Of a stretch of 64,000 bases of DNA, positions 47,459 to 59,595 are shown one piece after another. Position numbers and translations under genes: made by a program. Numbering within the stretch: the first letter of the stretch is position 1; every line of letters starts with the position of its first letter. The DNA is from Paramacrobiotus metropolitanus (Eukaryota; Tardigrada; Eutardigrada; Parachela; Macrobiotidae): assembly GCF_019649055.1 (NCBI RefSeq), contig NW_026570241.1, positions 558,001 through 622,000 on the forward strand, given 5' to 3'. The notes beneath the pieces are model-generated. The model made no database searches and had not been told where the DNA came from. It was given only the letters and a program-made list of their open reading frames with translations.

Positions 47459-47760
47459 GCTCGATATTTTCTGCGAAATATGCAAGAAGTAGCGATTTAT
47501 GCGGCACTTAAGAGGGTTTATGGTTGGTTGCCACCAGATGTTCTAAGCTGCAGTCCGGCGGACTGTGAAAATGCAAATCGGGAAGCGAAACCGAAAAATG
47601 TGTGCCCTTGAAGATATGTATGGTCCGCAAGGCAAAAACGGCGAAATAGAGTGAAATATTTCCAGCTACGCATTTGTTTTGCTTTGGCTTAATATCAGCA
47701 CATTTTTGTCGGAATCAGCCCAAGGATCACACTTATTTTGTGGTGAATATTTAGGCTATA

Positions 47761-48822
47761 ATGTCAGAATTCGTCAGTAATACAACCAACTCCACTAACG
47801 CAACAGCCGCTGGTGCTAAGTATGACAATAACCTGATCGGCATTCCATGGAACTTTCTGGCTGCTTTCAAAGTGTTTACCAGCATCTGCACGTTCGCATT
47901 AAATGCTTCCGCTTGTGGCCTGCTAATTACTAAAACAACGCGCCATACTTCCTTTAATACCTACCTCATCAACTTGCTGATTTGCAACATTCTCTACCTA
48001 ATTCTTATGGAATACTATGACGTTATTGTCTGGATGAAGCCGAACTGGTGGGATGGCACTGTAGTCTGTGACGTTTATCTCTACGCCAATGGTATCACTC
48101 CGACGTGTATGGCTTATGCACAAGTTTTGATCACTTGCAATCGTATTGTGGCGGTGACCTTTCCCCAGTATTATCGTCTGCATCATTCTTCTCATGTGGC
48201 CGTTATCATCTGCATCGTAATGTGGATTATCGTGCATATGATTAGCCTTCCACTGAATGTCTTGCATGCGCTATGGTACCGTCTTTCTGGTGAAGATAAC
48301 GGATGCATGTGGAATCTCAGTGCTTCCGTGGTAGTAGCGTATGCACAGGCACTCGATGTCGTCACTTTCGCGTTTCCCGTTTCGATTATTACAGGGGCGT
48401 ATCCGTACCTGTTGTGGAAAACAACCAAGTGGCGCCGCTCACGACCTATTGAGTTTCACCGATTCGAAGCCAGCGATAATCATGGTATACGTGCTTTTCG
48501 AAAGGAAAACTATACAGCTTTTCTGGTTTTAACAATGCTGACCATCACCGTGTTTGTCTGCTGGGTACCGTCGCTAATTATGTACTTAGCAGCGGATTTT
48601 GGAGGTTTTACTTTCCCGGATGAATTTTACCAGTATGCACACTGGATGGTCGAGACGGAAGTGGCTCTTGATGCTATTATGCTTTTCGTAAGCGTAAAGG
48701 ATCTGCGCGACGTGATTACTAATCTCTTTCGATGGCAGAAAAGCTGTCAAACTCAGGGCGCTCGTCGATCAGCAGAGGCTAATACACCTGCTACTATGAA
48801 TACAGCCAGCCGATCGCATTAG
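47761..48822 (+). CDS. Class A GPCR, orphan (GPCR-4)
   Basis: Intronless, 353 residues, ATG 47,761 (MSEFVSNTTNSTNATAAGAK). The layout matches GPCR-2/3: VVCDVYLYANG at TM3, DNGCMWNLSA in the second loop, LITCNRIVAVTFPQYYRLHH, a basic third loop (WKTTKWRRSRP), VFVCWVPSLIMYL in TM6 and a TM7 lacking NPxxY. It is closest in the TM6-TM7 region to the broken GPCR-1 (SLIMYLAADFGG, FPDEFYQYAHWMVETE). Opposite orientation to the others. Ligand unknown. Confidence 0.85.
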   Translation: MSEFVSNTTNSTNATAAGAKYDNNLIGIPWNFLAAFKVFTSICTFALNASACGLLITKTTRHTSFNTYLINLLICNILYLILMEYYDVIVWMKPNWWDGTVVCDVYLYANGITPTCMAYAQVLITCNRIVAVTFPQYYRLHHSSHVAVIICIVMWIIVHMISLPLNVLHALWYRLSGEDNGCMWNLSASVVVAYAQALDVVTFAFPVSIITGAYPYLLWKTTKWRRSRPIEFHRFEASDNHGIRAFRKENYTAFLVLTMLTITVFVCWVPSLIMYLAADFGGFTFPDEFYQYAHWMVETEVALDAIMLFVSVKDLRDVITNLFRWQKSCQTQGARRSAEANTPATMNTASRSH

Positions 48823-49281
48823 TTTATGCGTTTATTAAATATTATGGCAAATGCCTTATGTGCGGGATAAATGACTGCTGTATTAATGCTGTATTTTGCA
48901 CTGTAAGTTTAATTCAATCGGTAACATCCTGCTAGCATCGATAGCATCCAGGCGCAGCTTGCTTCCCTCTACGAAAAATTTATTTATGGCACCTTTTGCA
49001 TTATTTCACCGCAATTGTTTAATGGGATTCCAACGGAAATATTCATAGGCGTATCCAACTCCCTCCAGCACTGTATAAGTACCATAATGAACAGCCATTA
49101 TTAATTTTACTCCTGGCTGTACACGTAGTGCGATCTAATGGGAGACGGACATTTCGAGCGCTTACTTGTTGATGTGTGAACACTGAACAGTATTTTTCGT
49201 CAAGGTTTTTGATGAGTTACGTACCCATCTTGTTAGTTAGTTGTGGTTGTTGTAAAATTAATAAAATCGTACACTGCTCGC
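48823..49281. other. Spacer edge, no gene
   Basis: Unique sequence between GPCR-4 and the right arm. It shows no similarity to the sequence on the far side of the piggyBac-like element (after 21,531), which confirms the inverted repeat ends at the TTAA on both sides. Confidence 0.5.
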
Positions 49282-49751
49282 TTAAGCAACTCGTTCAAAC
49301 GTTGGGTTTTCTCACGGTTATAAACATGAATTAACCAAATCACTGCATGGTGCTATGCTAGAGATGCAACATAAAACTGAAAAAAGCAGCCGGCACTTGC
49401 TGAAACCACTATAAGTTTACGCACAGACGGTGCTGCATAACTTGCGTACAGCTACCAAAATGCACCGTTCTGACCGTGGCTAGCAGATAATTATCCTGAG
49501 ACTGCTGCGGAGGTTATCGAAATTTTTTATCATGCCACCGAGCGAGCAATCGCTACCGGAAATCAGAAATAGCGTACTCCTAAATGTCAACGCTTAAGCT
49601 CCACAGCAGGGCCTATATATTCGAAACAACTACTCAAGTTACAAAACTGCGTAGTGGCAGTTTTGCAATTTTTTGTCTCGGTCCGATACAAGATTGCTTC
49701 TAAAAAAAGAAGTTCAGCTCAATCCAAGCCGCATCTGTTTTAGTACTTGAG

Positions 49752-51898
49752 ATGGCGCAATTACTTCAGTACTCGTATCACTATTTTTCTTTTGTTGCCT
49801 ATATTCTAGGCTTTCCATAATCAGCGGCTTGCACTCGACGTCAGGAGGTGCCTCAGGTAAGCCATACGTTGGCGGAAATTTGAAATTTATGTTGCATTAG
49901 TTCAGCTTTTAGCGAAAGCTATAAATTGCATTCCCCATCATCAAGTACGTATAACTATAAGTATTAATTGGCGTCAATTATGAAACTACAGAATGATACA
50001 GACACCGTGAGATAAGTAGAATGCTTCTTGCACTCTTCTTTGCAAACACGGCTCAGTAATGAAAAGCGCAGAGAGGAAGATCAAATCTGGTGAAAAGACA
50101 TGCACTCGTAGATAGCAACGACGGATTTGAAGCTGCTATAATTGAGCCCCCTGGTGCACTCACGGAAGCCGTTGAAGGTGTACAAGTCACCCTTAAATGC
50201 CGGGCTTCTGGCAAGCCACGACCGATGGTCAAATGGATAAAGGATGGACAGGTTCTCGACGATCTGTCGATATACAATAAAATTTCATCGTATGTGCATC
50301 TTCGAGTAATCTAAACTTTTCTATACGCGCGATAAAAGTTAGACGGAAATGCATACGACGAGGAATTTCCTCCACCCCGGCATGAATTACGCACAAAATG
50401 TTTTGAACGGAAGTACGCGTTTTTCAGAGGTTTTCCGTATATATAGGGTGGAAACCGATGGAAATTTAATCATCAATGGTACCACTATCGCCGACACTGG
50501 AAACTACACGTGCCAAGCGATGAATCGCTATGCAGCCCAGTTCGCCTCTGGCTGGCTCGATATTAAAAGTAACAAGCTTGACCATTTCAATTTGTATTTA
50601 CTCGTATATTACATATACATACTGAAACGACTGTCGGTGAAATTAAAGGAAGAACTACTATAACGACGCCTCCCGACGACAAAATACTGGAAGTCGGCGA
50701 ATCTGTGACGCTTCACTGCTCGGCTAGCGGTGATCCCAGTTTGAAAGTGAAAATTGAGTGGAAACACGGAAGCGAACCAGTCCAACTCAGCGAACGAATA
50801 GTGCAGAATTACGACAACAGTCTAACGATATCCCGTCTTAATGAGATGGACAATAACAAATACACGTGTACTGCACGAACGCGCTTGGATCACGTGGAAG
50901 CTAGTGTCGAGCAACTGGTTAGGGATGTCCCAAACCCTCCAGTAAACGTTCGAGTTCAGTGTCATGAACGCAGCGCCACTGTGTCGTGGGAACCCAATGG
51001 GGATAATCGTGATCCGATAGTTGCATACACCATCAGTTACACCGCGACCTTTCAGTTTCAAGATGGTGTCCAGAAATATGAGTATCTTCAGGGTGATATT
51101 TCTCCCGCTGATTTATCGAGATCAGTGGCCCCCAGTCACACGTAAGTGTATTTAGAAATGGTTGGCACGTGTACGCCGTAGCGGCGAGCCGTCGATTGCT
51201 GCAGTAGCGACCTTGAGATTTAACATTTGTATAATACAGTAATAATGTACAGGACGAAGTGCGTATAATGTACAAGTACAGTACTGCACGAAGCACAAGA
51301 TCCGTCTTAAGCCTGGCTGCGCATGCAAGCGTTACTCTTTTCGCACTCAGTCCAGCAGATGATGCGATGCGCAATGGCTGCGTTCCTGTTGCACAGTTTG
51401 ACTTGATTTACATGATTTTCAAATTTTTGCACCGCGGACCGGCTGGCCGATTTGCATCGTTTTGCCAAACAGCGCTCGTACGAGAAAAAAAATAATTTGT
51501 ACATTGTAGAAAGAAAAATAATTTGAGTTGGTTTCTAGCAACAGCGTTGTTCGCAGTATGCTGCATGATAGAATCGATTTGCGTAGTATTTAGCGGGGTA
51601 TTTCCAGGAAAACCTTTAAATGTTTTGCAGAGGTATGAACTACACGTTCCGAGTAATTGCACGAAACAATTTTGGACCGAGTAATGTAAGTGCGCCCGCT
51701 CATGATACATGCACTACGCTTCCGGACGTACCACACAAAAATCAGGGGAGACAAAGATCGACCGACCAGAACATCGGACAACCCGGACAAACCCTAGACG
51801 ATGGTCCGGCTAACGATACGGTAGGTGATGCAGTGAATAATCTGTCGCATTTCGTTATAAGTACAAGTATGTTTCTTTTACGTTTATGTGTAGCTTAA
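49752..51898 (+). pseudogene. Neuroglian-like Ig-Ig-FN3 gene, right copy, signal exon frameshifted
   Basis: Exon equivalents: 49752-49856, 50112-50289, 50447-50568, 50649-51141, 51631-51898. The first exon holds an 8-bp insertion (49,762-49,771), so the ATG frame becomes MAQLLQYSYHYFSFVAYILG and stops before the splice donor; the secreted start is lost. The Ig and FN3 exons stay open with a few substitutions (for example IEWKHGSEPVQLS for LEWTHGSEPIQLS). In the last exon a run of four G (three on the left) changes the tail, giving about 40 more residues ending in a hydrophobic stretch (FVISTSMFLLRLCVA). Probably non-functional unless another start is used. Confidence 0.7.
49762..49771. mobile_element. 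TA-CTTCAG-TA scar in the neuroglian signal exon
   Basis: The left arm reads CAATTACTCG at this site; the right arm reads CAAT-TA-CTTCAG-TA-CTCG. The inserted bases are identical to those in GPCR-1 at 36,229. It disrupts the right copy only. Confidence 0.55.
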
Positions 51899-52705
51899 AC
51901 TGAAACTGGAACGCCCTCAATTGCGGCACCTTAATTCAAGCCACCCCATCCAACCGACATAATATACCGATTGATGCTGAGTCTGCTGACCAGAACCTCT
52001 GCCAAAAGGAACAATCTTATTACTACAGTAGAAGACTTTAGAGATTTTTAACCGAAACTCTATGCCTCCCGATGTAAGTTTAGGTATTCTATTAAACTAA
52101 AGAGCATGTCTTTGGCGATCACTGATATGTTAATGGCGAACAAAAACGAGAAAAGTTTCTCGGGCTACATTCTTCTACAGCAGTGTTTAAAGATACTGGT
52201 GATAACAATAACAATCGCATTCGCGTCCAAACAATACGATTTTCATACTAAAGAAATGGTTACATGCCATTATAGACCACTCCTATTATGAAGTTAACGC
52301 AAGCGTGTAAAACGACCAACAAAATTAATTAAACGTTTATGTGGTATCTTACGACCGAAAACAATAATGGCCTAGTTACCAAACATTATTTAAAATAAAA
52401 ATACTCGCTATTTACAGCAAGCCTACATAAGCACTGCAAGAAACATGTTGCAGTTTAAGAAACAGAAACCTTGCTGGTACGCGTGTCCATAGTCGCAAGT
52501 ACTGAATTTAATCCATGATTTGTACAGATCTGTAGTACTTACTATTAAGACTGTGAAATCTTAAATTTAACTGTTTAGCGTCCTTACTCACACAGCAAAG
52601 CACTACCGTATTGCGTATTACGATAAAACTGTAAAAGAAACTTCTACATACAATCAGTTTGCAAAACATACGCAATCGTAACTCACAACAATTAACGAAC
52701 ACCCT

Positions 52706-53026
52706 CTACATGTAATCAAATAAAACCGAGAAAGAAAATCTACTGTTTCCCACGTCTATGTATTTACGCTTACGTTTACGGATTCCCCAAGCGAATGAGT
52801 GTACGTAATTCCGTTTTTGTTGCTTCTTAATGGCACCATAAGGCATAAAATCGGTTTGCTCCGTACGCGCATTCTCCTCCCAAGGCAAGGTGTTTCAGCC
52901 GAAAGCAAATTCATTGCAGTTGCAACGAGGTGGCTGACCTCCGCATGTCCGTGGGTTTTCAATGTTGGCGATAGTACACAGCCACCAGGTGGTACACAAG
53001 ACTGTGCATGACACATCTAAACAAAG
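52706..53026 (-). other. Decayed Cys-rich exon downstream of astacin-4 (right)
   Basis: Mirror of 16,332-16,600 with one extra A in a run (five against four) that changes the end of the frame. The stop after CNCNEFAFG is present in both arms, so the decay predates the duplication, or the stretch is not coding. Confidence 0.3.
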
Positions 53027-53557
53027 ACATTTTTGAGACAACCGTAGGAATTTTTCATATACATTCTCGCTTACCAACACCGCGAACCGGTCCGTTAAAA
53101 ATGTTTCCGCTGCTTTGTAAACTGGCTGGCGCATAACCTAGGCAGGAAGTCCACATTAATGATCTTTTCTTTGCCTGTTCTTAGATCCAGTTTGCGTAAG
53201 CGGCAGCGAGACAACGAAATTTCTCTGTAGTAGCTATTTCAACGCCAAAAAGGCTCCTTAACTGTGTTGCGCTGACAACCAAAAACTGCAAGGATTTTAG
53301 TATGTAAAACGGAGAATCGTGCGAGTACCTAAGTTTGGAGGCGATTCTGTGGTTGTAGTACGTTTTCTCGTGCTACTCTTCATTGTCGTAGTACTGCGAT
53401 CCGAAGTAGCAGTAATCCTAAACGAACTGGCTTCGTTTCCTGCAATTATAATCCGCTTGAGTAAGAATAATAATCCGCTTGAGCAAGAACGCGGGTCCTT
53501 GCTGATGCCCTTAGTTTTTGCAACGTACAATTTATTGAAGCTACAATGTTTAGCAGA

Positions 53558-53980
53558 TCAAATATCTACATCAACGGACACTGCACCTGCACTGTCCCTG
53601 CACACTGCAGGCGTCTGCGGCACTTTCTCAAAGTTTTCATCGATGCAGCCGTACGCTTTCTTGATTTTGGTCTCATCCTGGCTACTCAGCCGTCTGCGCT
53701 GACCAATCATCTTGTCTTTCCCGAATCGCGGCAACATTGCTGGCCGTTTCCGGCTGATGGCGAATTCGAAAGGGGAATAGTGCAGAATGGAGTCGAAGTC
53801 GTACTGCACCCCGTGTGTCGACATATTGGGCAAGATACGGTAATTCATGTTGTACATTCCGGGCTGAATATGGTCGACAAACACTAACCTGAAAGATGTT
53901 AGCGACATGTTTTGGTGCATGTTGTTTATACCAGCTAACTGTAAATACAGTACGAGTATACGCACAAAATACCTAATCAT
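53558..53980 (-). pseudogene. Astacin-4, right copy, catalytic core deleted
   Basis: A 984-bp deletion (left-arm positions 14,492-15,475) joins the signal exon directly to the last part of the catalytic domain. The open frame now reads MIRYFVRILVLYLQLAGINN, then NMSLTSFRL fused to VFVDHIQPGMYNMNY and the rest of astacin-4, including SILHY and KKAYGC. The propeptide and the zinc-binding HEILHALGFYHE are gone, so it cannot be a protease. The fusion remains open for 140 codons and would be secreted if expressed. Confidence 0.85.
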
Positions 53981-54138
53981 GTGGCGTTAGAAAAATAGTA
54001 CTTACGTAGGTCCCAGTACCAGCTAACTGTAACAGTACCAGCTAACTGTAAATACAGTACTAACTGTAAATACAGTACGAGTATACGCACAAAATACCTA
54101 ATCATGTGGCGTTAGAAAAATAGTACTTACGTAGGTCC
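53936..54138. repeat. Tandem duplication of the astacin-4 signal exon (right)
   Basis: Same two-copy structure as 14,239-14,443, in mirror orientation, with the same internal short repeats. Conservation in both arms dates it before the arm duplication. Confidence 0.8.
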
Positions 54139-56338
54139 GATGCTTATTTTATATCGTACTTTCCGTGTACAGATTATGATACAACTTGCACCGTACCACT
54201 CCTTTCATTTTATAAAGCTAGTGTACTGTACTATGACCTCATTTTAGATGATTTTAGAAGAGATTATCCTTTCGATTCTGTTATCGTTGATCAACGTACC
54301 GTTTAGCAAAAGTTTCCTTTACGTAGTTCGTTGTGCTACGTATTCAAATTAAACCTGGCGTTTTAGTTTAAGAAACAGAAGTATTAAGAATTAAGAAACA
54401 CTCCTACAGAAAAAATAAGCAAAGCAAAAAAGCGGGACTCCTTTGCGGTTTGGCTAAAACTAGAAGTTGGTGAAACAGGCCTGAATGAAGAAGCATTACT
54501 GTGCTACCTGCTTAACTAACTGCAAGCTTTGAAGGAGTCACAGAGGTGTGAGCAAGTCGGTATAAATGGTATCTTCCTGCTGGCCAAAGCCAGTGAGGCG
54601 GCTCAATAAAATAAAAGTTTTGCGGCTCAAAGGAACAGCTGATTGTCCAACCCTTTATTAAAAGAATATTATCGACGTACACGTACGTTACTGTGCCACA
54701 CTGTCCCCTTTATTACTATAAGTAAAAATAATCCAAATTTTTAATTTAACGCGAAAATTCCCTGTTCCCCGTCGATTTCTTGTGACCGTTCGATTTCTTT
54801 CTGGACTTAACACCCATGCTAGTAGCGGTGGCCAAGTTTTAACGTACTGTATGTTTTCTGGATACATCCAGGTGTTGCGACGCTTCGAGTTTTCTAATAT
54901 ATAATTACTATAATAGGCATGTGCCGCTTTGATAAGCACTTTATTATCTGTAGTATCGTATTTGCGGAGTTGGCTGGTATAAGCGGGGAATCAGTGAAAG
55001 AGCGCACAAACATCACCCAGGTTCGAAAGGGTAGTCGTTATTAATAAAGAACTACTCTAATATTTGCTTTCAGTATGATCCACAGGTTCTTTGAAGCCGG
55101 AAACGATGTGTCGGTTTTATTGCAGGCGTTCCCATGATCTACTCTACTAGAAGGGGTGTGGTAGCGGCTGTATGTCGTTGGAATTACTGAGCAGGCGAAT
55201 GCATCACGGCCTTTTTCGCGGTTAACTGTATTGCTGTTTTCGCTTACTTTGGAGTAGCTTCACTGTATAGTTAAACTGATAACAGACGTTCTACCAAAAC
55301 TGGCGTATTAAATTAACGCCCGATGCTGTGGGGCTGTGGAACGCCATACTACCTCATTACTTGTGCAGAAAATAATATGACGCTGGTAATGTACTCGTAT
55401 TTTTAAAATTCTTGACATAATAAGCCGACCGCTTGGAACACTGCTTTCCTGTTAGTACTAAACGTGATTTCCTTTTCTAAAGTTGCTACAGCTCAATTTT
55501 ATCCGCACAGCGGTATTTCAAAATTGTTGACAAACGAGACGGCATTGCGTGAACTGCTTCCATCATTTTGTAAAAGTGCTTGAGTGTTTGCTTGCAACAG
55601 GTAATGTACAGATAACAACAGGTCTCGGGTTCACTGATTTTTAACCATCAAAACAATGAAACTTCTTGCCGCTACCAGCCTATCACCAGTACTTCTATAT
55701 AATCCACAAGCGAGGCCGCAGTATATCAGATTGCAAATACGAGACCGATTCTGCACTTAGCCACTGCATAGTAATATCTGCAGGCTTGCAGCTTTATTTT
55801 TTTTAAAAACCCTTGTAATTTGTATTTAGTATTTAATACTATTCATAAAGCTCCTAATTTAAGCTCGCTTTGGTGAGCAAACCCTCTTAAAACAGGCACG
55901 ACCTACCCTGAGCTGGAATGTAGTTAGCGTGACTAGCTGGTCTCCTTTATGAAGTGCCTCCATTTTCTGGTATTAGCAAAACTAAAAGTACTGAAGTTAT
56001 TGATTACGCATGCTTTTTTTGTAGTGGACACCGTATAATATAATCGTGATGTGTCAGTATTTGCGACAAACAAAACTCACAAGTACTCACCAACAGACAG
56101 TTTGACCTGCTTGAATACGAGACTCTGCCGGTAATACGCAGACACTCTCTGCCAAAGCACTGTCTACACTGCTTGATCGTGTGGCTACAACTTTGTGCCG
56201 TTCCAGTTACATATAGGATAAATTGCCTAGGATCTTGGACATTTAAAGTTTGTATTTGCGGTGACATTTGGGCGTGGAGAAAGTCCCATCTGGATCGATA
56301 GTTTCGCATCAACTGATAACCGTTGAATTCAAAGTGCA
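54139..56338. other. Gene-poor intergenic stretch (right)
   Basis: Mirror of 11,871-14,238 without the MITE; the empty TA is at 54,684-54,685. No coding signal. Confidence 0.45.
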
Positions 56339-58840
56339 ATGATGAGGGGTAGACTAATTCCTGCTGGGCAGAAAATCACGTCATGCGAAGCGTGGGTCTG
56401 GTCATTCGAGTGGCACGATCATGAAACACGTTGTGCGTGTTGCTTCCGCGAATCTGCAAAACTGCGGTCCTGCCAAGGATGCCGGTTGTATCGGTACTGT
56501 AATGAGAATTGCCAGGTACGAAGCAATACAGGCTTTTAAAATGAGTCAGCGGCTGAGTCTGTCAGCCAACCAACAACAGTTGGCAGATTCTGTCTTAATT
56601 TTTTGTTTGACTGTTTACTTATTTTAGAAAGACTGCGTGCTCGTTTTGTTTCTTATACCTTATGCCTTATGGATGTTTCGTTAGCGCGCTGACTGGAAGA
56701 AAGAGCACAAATCCGAATGTTCCTTGTTGAAGCGTATAAAAAACTACAGACAGGAAACAGAATCACAACATGATGTAAATCGGATGGTGAGGATGATGCG
56801 CTTAGCTTGCGACATGCAGGGCAACACCTCTCGAATATTTTCCACCAATTCAATCATTCTTCTCAAGATTATGAACAAAATTTTTGTAAGTATGTTTAGT
56901 ATTATTGTAAGAAACTTGGCTTGCAGACAACGCGTTATTGTCCCAATTGTTAATTTTGTTAGTAACTGTACTCATATGTGTTTACAGAATATGTCCAAAG
57001 ACACAGTCTCCGAAAGTGAGAAACAAATGCCAGCACAGCAAATTCTCAAGATTTTTCCGAGCGTTAACTCAATAACACGACAGTTGGTTTAACACTGCTT
57101 GCGCTTGTCTTGTGAATTTGTTCAAACATCGCGTTTGTTTTTACAGAAAACTGGAGTTGGTTAGAGAAAAATTGTTTGAAGGTTTACTGGAAGCCGCGTT
57201 TCCCACGGCGGTCGGTGGCCACTCTCTGCTGTCAGATTCCGATATTGCGGACATCATAAAGAGAATTGAATTACATAATCATCTTATTTATGAATACGAT
57301 GGAGATCGTCCTCTTTTCTTTGGAATGGGTCTTTTTCCGGATGCCCCCAGTGGCTCGATGCCCGAAGCATGCTCCGATCAGAATGCCCTGGTTTCGTTCG
57401 ATGGACGGACGCTTTTGCTGCACGCTCTGGATGACATTCCGGATTACAGCGGGCTACAAGACGTAAGTAAAAACGGCAGTTTGACATGACCGACAAAGTA
57501 CTTATTTACTGAACTTGGCGTTGTTTGTATTCAAGCGGAAGAAGTATTGTGTTAATCGATTCACCATGTTCGGCAATCTGTTCTGAAGCTGGTCATGCTC
57601 ATTCTAATCTTTAACTTTAGTCTCTGTTCTCTCTTTGTTACGTACGAGACGATTTAATGAAATACTAGTACATCAAGCTCGTAAACCGATGTTTTTTCGA
57701 TCCTGATGTGCGCATTCGTATCTGCAGTGGTGACCTTGCATTTTAATATTCACAACCAAAAGTTATCTTTTATGCCATGATTTCGCATTTCTTGAGTTAA
57801 GATGTTGCGGCACTATAGCAGCATCGTTTGTTGTACAACTGCTGTGAATGCCGGTATTTTTGTTCTTCTGTGCAGGTGCTTTTGTACGATCTGAAAGACT
57901 TCCCCTTCCGATGGCCAGTGAAAGAACGGAATAAAATTTACGCAGATAGACTGTACGGCGACGTAGAGTGCACGTGTCGTAAATGTTCGGATGCATACGT
58001 AAGCGCATTATTATACTTATTCATAGTAAAGTGTTTGTGCGTCTCTAAGCATGGTGGATTAGATAAATTAATATTTTCTAAAATTTTTTATGCTGCAGGA
58101 AGCCATCATAAATCCGCTGAAATGCGCCACAAAAGGCTGTACAGAACGCATACCAAGCGATCACCGCGCGCTGCTGCCCTGTGCACAGTGTTGTGCTGTC
58201 AACGAAGTTAATCTCCGTAAACTCAAAAGTTTTTACAAAATCACGAAAATGACTTCGCCAATCACCTTGACATGTGGAACGCACGGGACAGCCAGGCGAT
58301 TATGGTGAAGAAATTTCCACTGTGGAAGGAACTGGAGAAGGCTGATATTCTGCAGCCGGAAGCGCAGCTGCGCTTCGTTCTGGGTTGGGATGTGGCTCGA
58401 ACGTGCAGCGAATCGGGGCGGTACCAGGAAGCATGGGAACTGTATCGTGATATGATCGTCTGTGTCCGGTAAGTTGATGAGGAAAACGGTTTGCAAATTC
58501 CATAATTATAATTTCTGCTTTGAATTTGTGTAGGAACGTGTCTCCTAAATACAGCTTCTATCGGGCGCAGTTTCTTCGCGAAGCGTCAGCGTGTGTATTA
58601 AATTGGGGAACGGAATTTATTGGAGGAAATAAGGAACAAAAAAAGCGGCTATTACCGCTGCTCCTGGATGCTGTTCCTTTAGCGATCGAATTAATGAAAG
58701 ACGCTCTGGATACCTATTCAACATTATGCAAGAAGAGTGTTGTGACGGGGAGGATTGCATCGTGGTTACTGCTGCAAGAAAAACTTCAGGCCCTTGTTTT
58801 AGAATTTTCAGAAAAATCTCCCATGCAAACAGCAAAATAA
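56339..58840 (+). pseudogene. SMYD-type MYND/SET protein, right copy with frameshift
   Basis: Exons 56339-56515, 56685-56885, 56988-57082, 57147-57462, 57876-57998, 58099-58468, 58534-58840. MYND finger, degenerate SET core (MPEACSDQNALVSFDG) and post-SET cysteines as in the left copy. Exon 4 is intact here (FDGRTLLLHALDDIPDYSG), but exon 6 lacks one C at about 58,224 and runs into a stop after YKITKMTSP. The left copy has the complementary state. Either both are pseudogenes or one difference is a sequencing error. A read-through of the frame would give about 529 residues. Confidence 0.7.
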
Positions 58841-59595
58841 GGACCGTGTTGTCAGAGCGGGACTCTCCGCCCTCCAAACTTGCTATTGCTATTTCTGGGA
58901 ATCTCCACCCCGTACATTTCCTCGCTGTTTTGACGGATCTGCACCACAGTTTCACTGGCTGCAGATTCCGCTTTCCTCAGTTGGTGGTTTTTTGTGTGGC
59001 GGCAACATCGCCAATGAAGTCGACGTTTCCGGGTTGTTCTGTCGAGGATAGGCGCGGCGTTCCATACGACCCCGCGTTATAGTGTTTTGTGGTCGAATTC
59101 CTTGGTCTCCCGAATTCTAGTTTGCAATATTTTAACAAAAAAACTATACCATCCTGGTTTTTTTAACTATATTTATTGAACTTTATTCCGATGCGATATA
59201 CAATCAACATGCTGTAATAATCAACATGCATGTAATCAACATGCTGTAATAAGCGCAGTGCAGATGATAAAAGGCGCATTAAAACACAGAAAACCATAAT
59301 AACGCCAATAATATTTATGTAGCGCACATTGCACATTTCGTGGCACAGGTCACCATTCGGCGTTCAGCAGTACTGGAAAATCGTCGACATCGTCACACTA
59401 AAAAAAAATCGGGTCCGCAACCTTCGGAAGCCTAGTTGCGGCCCAAACAATTGGCTTTGAGATTGAATGCTCGGATTTAGGCGCCACTGAAATGAACGCA
59501 GCAGCGAACATATAGAGATAACAAAGATTCAACGCTGAACAGTCATCTAAAAAGTGCAATTTGTGCAAACGGTTATTTACCCTACCTGCATTACC

